DNA from: a virus
IMG/VR virus record: IMGVR_UViG_3300046536_000506
Span: 1-20,035 of that record
Reading direction: 5' to 3' (one strand)
Length of the DNA stretch: 20,035 bases
Shown here: positions 12,273 to 19,462 of the stretch, piece after piece
Numbering within the stretch: the stretch's first letter is position 1
How the letters are laid out: every line of letters starts with the position of its first letter
The notes under the pieces: model-generated
Databases searched by the model: none
What the model was told of the DNA's origin: nothing
What the model saw: the letters and a program-made list of their open reading frames with translations, nothing else
Program-made: the position numbers and the translations under genes

Positions 12273-13385
12273 TCAGGCAGCTTTGAACGGGTTTTGCAGC
12301 ATCCATTTGATGTGCTGCGCCGTGCTGTAGGGAACACGCTCCCAGAACGCGCGCCGGCAGACGTCGCCCGTGACCTCGTTCGGGTCGCGATCGGCCGGCA
12401 ACAGGGCGATGTAGACCTTGAGCCCGATCCGGAGCAGCAGCTTGGCCGCTTCGCAGGCCGCGAGCAGCGCCTTGTGCTCGCCGTCCCACATGATGGTCAC
12501 CTCTTTGAGCCCTTGGCTCTTGAGGGTCCGGAAGCGCGAGAGCTGGTCGTTGTTGTCGGCGGCGCCGAATGACAGGTGCTTGCCGAACGAGCCGACCGGC
12601 ACCACGTCGCGCAAGGCGACCTCCTCGTCGAAGGCCTTCTTCAACGCCATGACGTCGAAACCGCCCTCGCCCATCACCACGCGCTCGGCGCGTTGCACGG
12701 ATTGCCCGTTCAGGAGATATCGACCCGTTCCTGGAAGACCTTTTGGGAACAAATATTTCTTGTCGCCCGCGAGCCCGGTAATGTCGCGCCCCTGGAACGT
12801 GACGAACTCGCCATCGAGATCGTAGACCGGGATGATGACGCGCCCGCCGAACTGCTGGAAGCCGTCTTTGCCGTCCTCGTTCTTGAACTTCCACCAGCCG
12901 CGCTCGCAGAAGCGTAGATGAAAATAGTTGGCGAGCTTGCCATCGATGCCGCGATCCTCGAGGTATTGGAGATTGCAGCCCTCGGGCGTCGGCAGCTCGA
13001 ACGAGTTGGGGAACACGGCCTTTTCATAGGCGACCGCGACCTGGACGGTCTTCTTGGGGCGCCAGCCCTGTTCCGTGATGCATTCCGTGGCGTGCTCGAA
13101 GGTCGCGCGCCAGGACTTGCGGTCCTCCGGATCGCTGCCGAGGTATAGGTGGATGAAGCTCAGCTTGTTGAAGGTCTGGTTGCAGACGAAGCAGTTGCCG
13201 AGGCCGGTGTCCGCGTTGAGGTAGACGCGCCAGCGAGCGTCGCCGCAATGCGGGCAGTCCTTGACGTTGATCTGCATGCCGCTGGAGCCGCGCCCGACCT
13301 TGTGGGCGATGCTCTCGCGGTCCATCCAGTATTCGAGATCAAGGTGCTCGACGAGCTCGTCCTTGTCGACGCGGACATGCATCAT
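12273..13385 (-). CDS. DnaG-type DNA primase
   Basis: A 370-residue primase. It starts at the ATG at 13385, overlapping the helicase stop as ATGA; a longer frame upstream is shadow. The N-terminal zinc ribbon has CPHC (44-47) and CFVC (65-68). The Toprim core shows VVMGEGGFDVMAL with the metal-binding Glu at 240, and IMWDGEHKA with D301 and E303. The usual DxD second motif here reads DGE. The motif LPADRDPNEV (330-339) matches the LPxGxDPxE signature of phage and bacterial primases. It lays down RNA primers for lagging-strand synthesis, working with the DnaB-type helicase encoded just upstream. It is the last gene of the long operon that begins near 17185. Confidence 0.92.
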   Translation of the reverse strand: MMHVRVDKDELVEHLDLEYWMDRESIAHKVGRGSSGMQINVKDCPHCGDARWRVYLNADTGLGNCFVCNQTFNKLSFIHLYLGSDPEDRKSWRATFEHATECITEQGWRPKKTVQVAVAYEKAVFPNSFELPTPEGCNLQYLEDRGIDGKLANYFHLRFCERGWWKFKNEDGKDGFQQFGGRVIIPVYDLDGEFVTFQGRDITGLAGDKKYLFPKGLPGTGRYLLNGQSVQRAERVVMGEGGFDVMALKKAFDEEVALRDVVPVGSFGKHLSFGAADNNDQLSRFRTLKSQGLKEVTIMWDGEHKALLAACEAAKLLLRIGLKVYIALLPADRDPNEVTGDVCRRAFWERVPYSTAQHIKWMLQNPFKAA

Positions 13386-14737
13386 AGGATGCCCAATACC
13401 TTCGTTGCGAATTTCATCTGCTCCCGCTTCTGTTGCAGGCGCAGCGTGACTTCCTTCTGGTTGCGGCTGGCCGCGAAGTGCAGCCGGCACTCGCCGGCCG
13501 AGATTTCGGGGTCGGTAGCGTTGCCCGACAGCAGCAGATCGGCGATGCGGGTCTTGTTGTAGTCCTCGGCGACGTCGGTGCCCTTGGCCACGGTGGCCTT
13601 GGCGCCCTCGCGGTTGGTCTGGGTGGCCGTCAGCAAGGCCGCGTTCTGCTCGTAGGCGATGTCGCGCAGGTCGATCCAGACCGTCCTGGAATCCTCACGG
13701 ATCTCGCCAGTCAGCCGTTCCGGACACATGATGTCGGCGTAGTCGACGATGATCAGGTCGAAGATGATGCCCTGGTCGCGATACCACTCCAGGCGCCGGC
13801 GGAGCTGGCTCGGCTTGAGCCGGCCGCTCGAATATTCCTCCATCTTGATGATGCCGCCGGCAGCCTTGGCGCGGGCTTCGGCCGCCTGGATCTTCTTCTG
13901 GACGTCGAAGGCGTTGCCGGTCAGCGCGTTCATCGCGGTGTCGGCGAAGTTGGCGTCCATACGGTCGGCGTAGATGCGACAGGAGACTTCGCAGGTCGCG
14001 ATGAAGACCTTGTAGCCGGCCATCGCAGCACCCTTGCCGAAGTCGCCGAGCGCCATCGACTTGCCGAACTTCGCGCGACCCATGATCGCGGAGAGCTCTT
14101 TGCGGCCCCAGCCGCCGTGATAGAGGTGCTTGTCGATCTCGGGCAGGCCGGTGGTGATGCCGGAGGGCTTGATCAGACCGGTTGCGAGCGCGTTGCGGTG
14201 CTTGGTGCGTGCCTCGATCTCGGCGAAGTAGTCATATTCGCCGCTGCCCTGGACGGCGCCGACGTTCACGGCCGCGCGGATGATCTGCTCGATCTTGGCG
14301 TAGTCAGCCTTCCCCAGCAGCCCGACCGAGGCCATGATCGCGCCCTCCATCGCCTTGTGCTTGGCGAAGTCGGCGACCTGGTCGATGGCGTAGTCGCGGT
14401 TGGACAGCGAGGTGCCCAGGAGCTCACCGAGGCGCGGCTTGATATCCGGCCACAGATCCTTCGGGATGCGCTTGTCGTCCTTGGCCTCTTTGATGACCCG
14501 CACCAGAGTTGCGGGATCCGGTGCCTGCTTGTATTTCCGGAAATGGTCCTGGGTGACCTTGACCAGCACCTTGTCGATGTCGTTCTCGAAGTAGCCAGGG
14601 TCGATCAGCCCGTCCGTGCGCTGCACGAAGACGGGGTCGCGCAGCGCGAGCGCCGCGATCTTGGTCTGGAACTTCTCGTCGAACTCGAAGGTCGCCTCCT
14701 CGGCGGCCTCCGGCTCTTTCTCCTCGACGTCCGACAT
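13382..14737 (-). CDS. DnaB-type replicative helicase
   Basis: A 451-residue RecA-fold helicase. The N-terminal domain (20-160) is helical, as in DnaB. The ATPase core has Walker A GRAKFGKS (220-227), a catalytic Glu in IATCEVS (250), Walker B DLIIVDYAD (327-335), and ATQTNREG, the motif that contacts DNA or the neighbouring subunit. It unwinds DNA at the fork as a hexamer and recruits the primase encoded downstream. The start at 14737 overlaps the Hfq-like gene stop as TAATG. The initiator at 6479 (RepC) does not normally load a phage helicase, so how this helicase is recruited in each replication mode is open. Confidence 0.93.
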   Translation of the reverse strand: MSDVEEKEPEAAEEATFEFDEKFQTKIAALALRDPVFVQRTDGLIDPGYFENDIDKVLVKVTQDHFRKYKQAPDPATLVRVIKEAKDDKRIPKDLWPDIKPRLGELLGTSLSNRDYAIDQVADFAKHKAMEGAIMASVGLLGKADYAKIEQIIRAAVNVGAVQGSGEYDYFAEIEARTKHRNALATGLIKPSGITTGLPEIDKHLYHGGWGRKELSAIMGRAKFGKSMALGDFGKGAAMAGYKVFIATCEVSCRIYADRMDANFADTAMNALTGNAFDVQKKIQAAEARAKAAGGIIKMEEYSSGRLKPSQLRRRLEWYRDQGIIFDLIIVDYADIMCPERLTGEIREDSRTVWIDLRDIAYEQNAALLTATQTNREGAKATVAKGTDVAEDYNKTRIADLLLSGNATDPEISAGECRLHFAASRNQKEVTLRLQQKREQMKFATKVLGIL

Positions 14738-15018
14738 TAAGGCACCCGGTAGAAGCGAATGCTGTGCTTGAATACAGTCAGAACTGACTTATACGATCCG
14801 TCAGGGTTAGACACCTCGATCTTGAGCGAGAACTGATCCGCTTCGAGGAGAATGCCGGTCAGACCGTCCTCGGCGCCGAACAGGATCTCGACGCGCTTGC
14901 CTTTGGCGTTGGCGAGGTCGCCCTGATGGCTCCAGGGCTTGGGCTTGAACGGCTTGCGATCGCGGGTGTTCTCGCGCTTGAACTCGGGTCGGGGCGCGCG
15001 GAAGGGTGTCGTCGTCAT
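14737..15018 (-). CDS. Hfq/LSm-like small protein
   Basis: A 93-residue protein with a basic, disordered N-terminus (1-38) and an Sm-like core. GKRVEILFGAEDGLTGILLEADQFSLKIE (40-68) corresponds to the Sm1 strands, with the G-x-L-x-x-x-D-x-F-x-L pattern of Hfq, and TVFKHSIRFYRV (81-92) corresponds to Sm2, where Hfq has VYKHAIS. The Lys-His pair that lines the RNA-binding pore in Hfq is kept. It would therefore form a ring and bind RNA (inference). The ATG at 15018 follows GAGAGTAGAG. It lies inside the replication operon, directly before the helicase. Operator copy 8 lies within its coding sequence. An unrelated SH3-like barrel is the main alternative. Confidence 0.6.
   Translation of the reverse strand: MTTTPFRAPRPEFKRENTRDRKPFKPKPWSHQGDLANAKGKRVEILFGAEDGLTGILLEADQFSLKIEVSNPDGSYKSVLTVFKHSIRFYRVP
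14765..14795 (+). promoter_or_regulatory. Operator copy 8 with possible antisense promoter inside the Hfq-like gene
   Basis: The dyad AGTCAGAACTGACT (14776-14789) lies within coding sequence. On the plus strand it is framed by TTGAAT (14768-14773) and TATACG (14790-14795) with 16-bp spacing, the same arrangement as at other copies but pointing antisense to the gene. On the minus strand GTATTC would be a weaker -10 toward the helicase gene. Confidence 0.5.
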
Positions 15019-15041
15019 CTCTACTCTCTTTCGTTGTCGTG

Positions 15042-15863
15042 TTAGCTATAGCGCTGCATGCGCGGTTCGCTGCCGGCGAACGACAGGAAACGTTCGAAGC
15101 CGTGCTCGTCGAGGCGGGCCTTGACCTTCTCGAGCGGCAGCACCTGGTCGTGGAAGACCATCTGCGCGAGGATCTCGTGACCGTTCACGCGGTTCTCGCA
15201 CTGGGCAAAGATCCACTCGTGATGCTGGTTCTGGTTGTGCAGGACCGAACTGTCGATGTCGGCATCGGCCAGGATTCGGGTGGCCTCGAGATAGGCGCCG
15301 TTCTTGTATTGCGGCAGCGCTGAGTAATAAAACTCCGCCTGCTGCCGTTCTTCCCATGCGATAGTTGCGCGATCGACCACCAGATCGGAATAAAGTTGCT
15401 GGGGTCGCGGCAGGTGGCGCTGCTGCCAATAGCGCAGCGACCAATGGAAGGCGAGCTCGAGGTAGACCGGATACGGGATACCCATCGCGTCGGCGACCAT
15501 GCGGCCGCGCCAGATCCCAACGGTTCGCATCTTGTGCGAACTCAGCCGTTTCCGGAATGCCTTGTCGGTCTCGTCCTGCTTTTGCTCCGGCAGAACGAAC
15601 ATCTTCTCCACGTTGAGCGGCTTGATAAACTGCGCCGTTCCGGTGTCGATGTTGACCGAATAGGCCTGCTTGTAGGCTTTGACGAACTCGTGGGCGTAGA
15701 GGTAGGTCGCCTGGACCGGGTTCAGGTAGCGGTAGTCGAACCACTTGCCGCGATAGAGCGCGGCCTCGACTGCGAGCCAGTCGCTTTTGATCCAACGATT
15801 CCCAAACATAATCCGGGCAGCTTCATCCTGCCCGGTCTCCAGTCCAAACAATGCTTCGGTCAT
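15042..15863 (-). CDS. Phage protein of unknown function, 273 residues
   Basis: A soluble, aromatic-rich protein (many Tyr and Trp, such as GKWFDYRYLNPVQATYLYAHEF at 39-60 and HWSLRYWQQRHLPRPQQLYS near 139-158) with mostly helical character. No nucleotide-binding motif, Cys cluster, signal or membrane span is visible. I do not recognise a family. The ATG at 15863 overlaps the PhoH stop as TAATG, and the gene continues the Ntn hydrolase-PhoH-helicase operon. A role in replication or nucleic acid metabolism would fit the context but is not shown. Confidence 0.8.
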   Translation of the reverse strand: MTEALFGLETGQDEAARIMFGNRWIKSDWLAVEAALYRGKWFDYRYLNPVQATYLYAHEFVKAYKQAYSVNIDTGTAQFIKPLNVEKMFVLPEQKQDETDKAFRKRLSSHKMRTVGIWRGRMVADAMGIPYPVYLELAFHWSLRYWQQRHLPRPQQLYSDLVVDRATIAWEERQQAEFYYSALPQYKNGAYLEATRILADADIDSSVLHNQNQHHEWIFAQCENRVNGHEILAQMVFHDQVLPLEKVKARLDEHGFERFLSFAGSEPRMQRYS

Positions 15864-16678
15864 TACGCTCTCAGAGTTCGCGCGAGACCCGTCTGATCAG
15901 TCTCGCTGTCTCTCTCGCTATAGCGTTCGCTTTCAGGGTTGCTTGACGTTTCGTAAGCCTCGACGATCGCCTGGCAGACCGGATCGCGGACGATGTCCTC
16001 CTTGCGGAACCGGATCAGCCCGACGAACGGCATCTGGCCGAGCCGGCGCACCGCATCCTCGAGACCGGAGGGGCCCGGAATGTCCTTCTGGGTCGGATCA
16101 CCGTTGACGATGAAGCGGCTGTTCTCGCCGATGCGGGTCAGAAACATCTTCATGCCGGACGGGGTCGCGTTCTGCATCTCGTCGGCGAGCACCCACGCAT
16201 TCTTCAGCGTAGCACCCCGCAGGAACGCGAGCGGGCGCACCTCAACGATCTTCGTCTTGATGAAGTATTCGAGCTGCCCCGAACCCAGTCGCTCCTCCAG
16301 CGCGTCCCTGACGGGCCGGAAATAGGGCTCGGTCTTCTCGTCCATCTCGCCAGGCAGGAAGCCCAGGCGCTCGTCTGCGGCCTCGACGGCCGGCCGGGTG
16401 ATGATGATCCGCTCGATCTCCTTGGCGAGCAGCGCCTCGGCGGCGAGTGCCGCGGCATACCAGGTCTTGCCGGTGCCGGCCGGGCCGATCCCGAAGGTGA
16501 CGCGCGAGGCCTGGATGGCCGCACCGTAGAGCCGCTGACGCTCGGTGAGCGGCCGCAGCGGCGCGCGCGAGGCGCGCACGGGCGCCCTGGTAATTTCTTC
16601 CTTGACGAGTTGCAGTAGCGGGCCGTGGTCCTTTGGTTTCTTGGAACGTCTATCGAGGCGGGCGGCGGCGCGCGACAT
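15863..16678 (-). CDS. PhoH-like ATPase
   Basis: A 271-residue P-loop ATPase. Walker A GPAGTGKT is at 65-72, the [10 protein letters not shown]...[23 protein letters not shown] block (91-126) is diagnostic for PhoH, Walker [13 protein letters not shown] contains D166 and E167, and sensor NGDPTQ lies at 192-197. PhoH proteins are helicase-like ATPases linked to RNA metabolism in bacteria and are frequent in large phages, where their role is not settled. The N-terminal 45 residues are basic and likely disordered; the last 35 are Ser/Glu-rich. The gene follows the Ntn hydrolase gene by 9 bp. Confidence 0.93.
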   Translation of the reverse strand: MSRAAARLDRRSKKPKDHGPLLQLVKEEITRAPVRASRAPLRPLTERQRLYGAAIQASRVTFGIGPAGTGKTWYAAALAAEALLAKEIERIIITRPAVEAADERLGFLPGEMDEKTEPYFRPVRDALEERLGSGQLEYFIKTKIVEVRPLAFLRGATLKNAWVLADEMQNATPSGMKMFLTRIGENSRFIVNGDPTQKDIPGPSGLEDAVRRLGQMPFVGLIRFRKEDIVRDPVCQAIVEAYETSSNPESERYSERDSETDQTGLARTLRA

Positions 16679-16687
16679 GGTCTCAAC

Positions 16688-17185
16688 TCACTTTGGTCTT
16701 GGGGGCTTGGGCTTCTTCGGTTCAAACGAGATCGTGTGGACCGGAAGTTTGGATGCGTTGTCGATCTTGCAGGCGATCATCACCGCGTCGCGCGCGCTCT
16801 TGCCGGCGAGCATGGCGCCGGTCGCGAGAGCCCAGCCGGAGCCGGTCGCTGCCAGGCCCAGATTGGCGATGTTGACGTAGCCGGTATAGCGACCGCTATC
16901 CTCGTCGCAGCCGACGCAGTAGACTTGGTTGGGGCCAAAGGCGATCAGGAGCTCGAAGTCGGTCAGACAGGCCGCGATCTCCTGCTTGGTCGGGAGTTGC
17001 TTGGCGTTCTTCACTTTGTCCAGGAGTGCGAGCACCGCGCGATTGTCCGCTTCGCCTGACCAGCCGATCAGAGCGCCGGCGGACGTGCGCAGAACCTTCT
17101 GCACGGAGGCGGCATAGAAGCCGGAACCCGAGATGCAGGAATCGGAGGCCATGACGCCGTCTTTGAAAGCGATTGTGGTCATCAT
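16688..17185 (-). CDS. Proteasome/HslV-like Ntn hydrolase
   Basis: A 165-residue protein with the fold signature of 20S proteasome beta subunits and HslV. It begins [16 protein letters not shown], where Thr after Met removal would be the N-terminal nucleophile (HslV mature enzyme starts TTI). Later blocks are [22 protein letters not shown] and [24 protein letters not shown], typical of the family. The last 12 residues are Lys/Pro-rich. GGAG lies 3 bases before the first ATG and 6 before the second at 17182, so the second start, giving Met-Thr-Thr, is likely used. No partner ATPase of the HslU type is seen here. It opens the replication operon, under operator copy 9. It may degrade host or phage proteins, or cleave its own partner; this is inference. 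Confidence 0.82.
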   Translation of the reverse strand: MMTTIAFKDGVMASDSCISGSGFYAASVQKVLRTSAGALIGWSGEADNRAVLALLDKVKNAKQLPTKQEIAACLTDFELLIAFGPNQVYCVGCDEDSGRYTGYVNIANLGLAATGSGWALATGAMLAGKSARDAVMIACKIDNASKLPVHTISFEPKKPKPPRPK

Positions 17186-17206
17186 GGTCTCCGGTTAAGT
17201 CAGCGC

Positions 17207-17236
17207 ATCATAAGTCAGCGCTGACTTACAACGCAA
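17207..17236 (-). promoter_or_regulatory. Promoter of the replication operon with operator copy 9
   Basis: On the minus strand TTGCGT (17231-17236) and TATGAT (17207-17212, five of six -10 bases) are 18 bp apart. Between and overlapping them lies the perfect 18-bp dyad TAAGTCAGCGCTGACTTA (17211-17228), the most symmetric copy. A half copy AAGTCAGCGC recurs at 17197-17206, 15 bp away. Confidence 0.75.
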
Positions 17237-17245
17237 GACGGAACT

Positions 17246-18301
17246 TTACGGCGACGGCAGTCCACCCACAGAGCAGACCGCGAATGCATTGGCCGCGAAG
17301 CAGGCGACGCAGGCGATGCCGTTCGTGATATCGAGACCCATCGCGCCATCCATCCATGTGCTGGTCGGACCCTTCACCCCGCCCAGAAAACGGATGTTTT
17401 GCAGGTTGCTGACATCCAGAACGATCAGAGCTTTGCCGGATTCGGACGTGATGTAGGCGTAGTTCTGATAGACCACGATGCCGCGACCGCCGGCGAAATA
17501 CGTCATCGCGCCGAAGCCGCCATAGCCACTAAAGACCGAAAGAACGCTGGGAGCCGTGGGCGTGGTTACGTCGATCACAATCAGGGCGCCATTGAAGCCC
17601 TGCGTCGAGGACCCGGCTCCAAGCACGAATAGCTTCTTGCCGTCCGGACCCAGCGTGATGCCGCGAGCGCTACCCAATGCCGAGTGAGTGATGTTGGTCA
17701 CCCAGACCAGATTTGTCCGATCGCGAATGTCGATCACGGCGACGCAGTTCGCGGTGTCACAAGTGACGAACGCGTAATTGCCGTCGGCCGAAAAAATCAC
17801 ATCGCGAGCGCCGTTCATCGAGCTGCCCGGCGTGGGACCTCGCTGTTCCGCGATGTAGGCCGGCGCGGCGGGATTGGTGATATCGACCGAGCACACCGAG
17901 GCGCGCGTCAGCGTGGACACGTAGGCGGTCACGCCGTCAGGATGAAGACGCAGGTTCGTCGCGCCGCCAAAGTGGACAGCATCAACAAGACTGGTGACGA
18001 CAGACGGCGCGGCCGGGTTGGAGACATCGAGAACGCCGAACCTGGCCGACGTCTCGCCGATGACGAAGGCGCGATTGCCGGCGACCCGAATTGCCTCGAC
18101 GTTCGCAAGATTGGTTGCGTCCTTGAGGTTTCCCACCACAACAGGCTTGCTCGGAACCGAGACGTCAACAATGTTGACGTTCGCACCTGTTCCCGCCGTG
18201 TAGACGAGATTGCCTACGCGGCACAAATTGACGCAGGTGCCAAAGCGAGCGTCAGAAATTCGCGCGAGCACGCTGGGCTGCTTAGCAGAGCCAAAGCCCA
18301 T
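17246..18301 (-). CDS. LVIVD-repeat beta-propeller protein
   Basis: A 351-residue protein. It starts at the ATG at 18301, which has GGAG seven bases upstream overlapping the preceding stop region; a longer frame upstream is shadow. Six or so repeats of about 45 residues each end in a V/L-D-V-S/T-x-P-x-x-P motif: VDVSVPSKP (45-53), LDVSNPAAP (91-99), VDITNPAAP (139-147), IDIRDRTN, IDVTTPTAP (243-251) and LDVSNLQN. This is the LVIVD repeat, forming a beta-propeller; in cells such proteins are often surface-exposed. There is no signal peptide. Between phage structural genes it is best read as a virion surface or tail-tip protein used in adsorption (inference). Confidence 0.82.
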   Translation of the reverse strand: MGFGSAKQPSVLARISDARFGTCVNLCRVGNLVYTAGTGANVNIVDVSVPSKPVVVGNLKDATNLANVEAIRVAGNRAFVIGETSARFGVLDVSNPAAPSVVTSLVDAVHFGGATNLRLHPDGVTAYVSTLTRASVCSVDITNPAAPAYIAEQRGPTPGSSMNGARDVIFSADGNYAFVTCDTANCVAVIDIRDRTNLVWVTNITHSALGSARGITLGPDGKKLFVLGAGSSTQGFNGALIVIDVTTPTAPSVLSVFSGYGGFGAMTYFAGGRGIVVYQNYAYITSESGKALIVLDVSNLQNIRFLGGVKGPTSTWMDGAMGLDITNGIACVACFAANAFAVCSVGGLPSP

Positions 18302-18305
18302 TGTT

Positions 18306-19409
18306 TTACTCCTCAGTCCATTCGATCGCGATATCGATCTTGCCGCCGGCGGGCACCGCAGCGCCAGCCAAGTTGATCGCCAGGAAGTCAGACGTGCCGC
18401 GCAGCACGAACGGCTCGTCATTGCGAATGCCGAAAGAAATTTCGACGGGCGACGCCGGCAGACCGGCGGGCGGGTTGAGGCCGACCCGGCGCTGGATCAT
18501 GGTCGCGATAGCGGTGCCGACGGCCGTCAGGTTCGCCGTAAACACCTTGAGGACCGCGGTCGCAACCGCATCGGTATTGTCGGATCGTGCGGGAGTGATC
18601 GTGGTCGCGGTGCCGCCCGAGCCGGCCGTGCTGCGCCGGATCATCGAGGCGGTCATCTGCGCAGCCGCAGTGGCTTCGCCGGAGATCAGGACCCGCTTGA
18701 CCTTGATCACCTTGGTCGACGAACCCTGCAACAGAACGAGATCCGTCGGGGTCGCGGCCGGAACGAGAGCGACAGCCTCATACCGATAGGTCGCCTTCAG
18801 ACCTTCCGTCGAGACGTGGCCGATATAGGTGTTCTGGACCGGCGAGTTGAGGTTGCCGATCGAGTTCGTGCCCAGAGGCAGAGACCCCTGCAACAGGTTG
18901 AGAATGAGCTGATCGTTGGACGCAGCACTTGCCAGCGCGGCCACAGTCGCCGTGGGCGAAGCGCCGACAGCCGAAACACGAACGCGAACCTTGCCGAACG
19001 CGCCGCACGGCACCACCCAGGCGCCGACGCCGTTGGCCGGGACGCTGCTCACACCGGCGCCGCCGCTGAACGGGTAAGCGCTGACGCCGACCCAATTGGT
19101 GCCGTCGGGCGTCAATGCCTCGAACAGCAGCGTGACGTTGGTATTGGCGGTCACGTTGAAGGCGGCACTCGCCTTGCCCGTCGTGACGATTTCCAGGGTC
19201 TGGGCGACGGTCGTCAGTGCCGCAGGTGCGACCGTGGTGTCGGTCGCATTTGCAGATCCACCGCCGGCAGAGCCACCGTCAATGATGACGTGGAGGCCCG
19301 GAGTTACTCCGGCGCTGACCGGATTGGGGCCACTCGTCGGCTCGCCGGCATCGGATTTGCCGATTACGGTTGCAGGCGGACTCGAAATACCATCGTCGAC
19401 AAAGGACAT
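18306..19409 (-). CDS. Phage structural protein, possibly tail or fibre
   Basis: A 367-residue Ala/Thr/Val/Gly-rich, beta-type protein without Cys motifs (one Cys) or membrane spans. The middle part (about 80-160) has a jelly-roll-like pattern (FNVTANTNVTLLFEALTPDG then GAWVVPCGAFGKVRVRVSAV). The end PAGGKIDIAIEWTEE resembles C-termini of phage surface proteins. I do not recognise a named family. Its start at 19409 lies 31 bp from operator copy 10 and its strong promoter; the stop is 5 bp from the propeller start, so the two are co-expressed and perhaps assembled together. Confidence 0.7.
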   Translation of the reverse strand: MSFVDDGISSPPATVIGKSDAGEPTSGPNPVSAGVTPGLHVIIDGGSAGGGSANATDTTVAPAALTTVAQTLEIVTTGKASAAFNVTANTNVTLLFEALTPDGTNWVGVSAYPFSGGAGVSSVPANGVGAWVVPCGAFGKVRVRVSAVGASPTATVAALASAASNDQLILNLLQGSLPLGTNSIGNLNSPVQNTYIGHVSTEGLKATYRYEAVALVPAATPTDLVLLQGSSTKVIKVKRVLISGEATAAAQMTASMIRRSTAGSGGTATTITPARSDNTDAVATAVLKVFTANLTAVGTAIATMIQRRVGLNPPAGLPASPVEISFGIRNDEPFVLRGTSDFLAINLAGAAVPAGGKIDIAIEWTEE

Positions 19410-19433
19410 GCGAAAACTCCAGCTAGGATCACA

Positions 19434-19462
19434 AGTATAAGTCAGGACTGACTGTTACGCAA
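19434..19462 (-). promoter_or_regulatory. Promoter of structural operon with operator copy 10
   Basis: On the minus strand TTGCGT (19457-19462) and TATACT (19434-19439, five of six -10 bases) are exactly 17 bp apart, and AGTCAGGACTGACT (19440-19453) fills the spacer. The -35 is identical to that of the replication operon. The promoter overlaps the stop codon of the upstream gene. Confidence 0.8.

Noticed and set aside
18302-18421. N-terminal extension of the propeller protein
   Set aside because: This part overlaps the end of the upstream structural gene and has odd composition; the ATG at 18301 has a good RBS.
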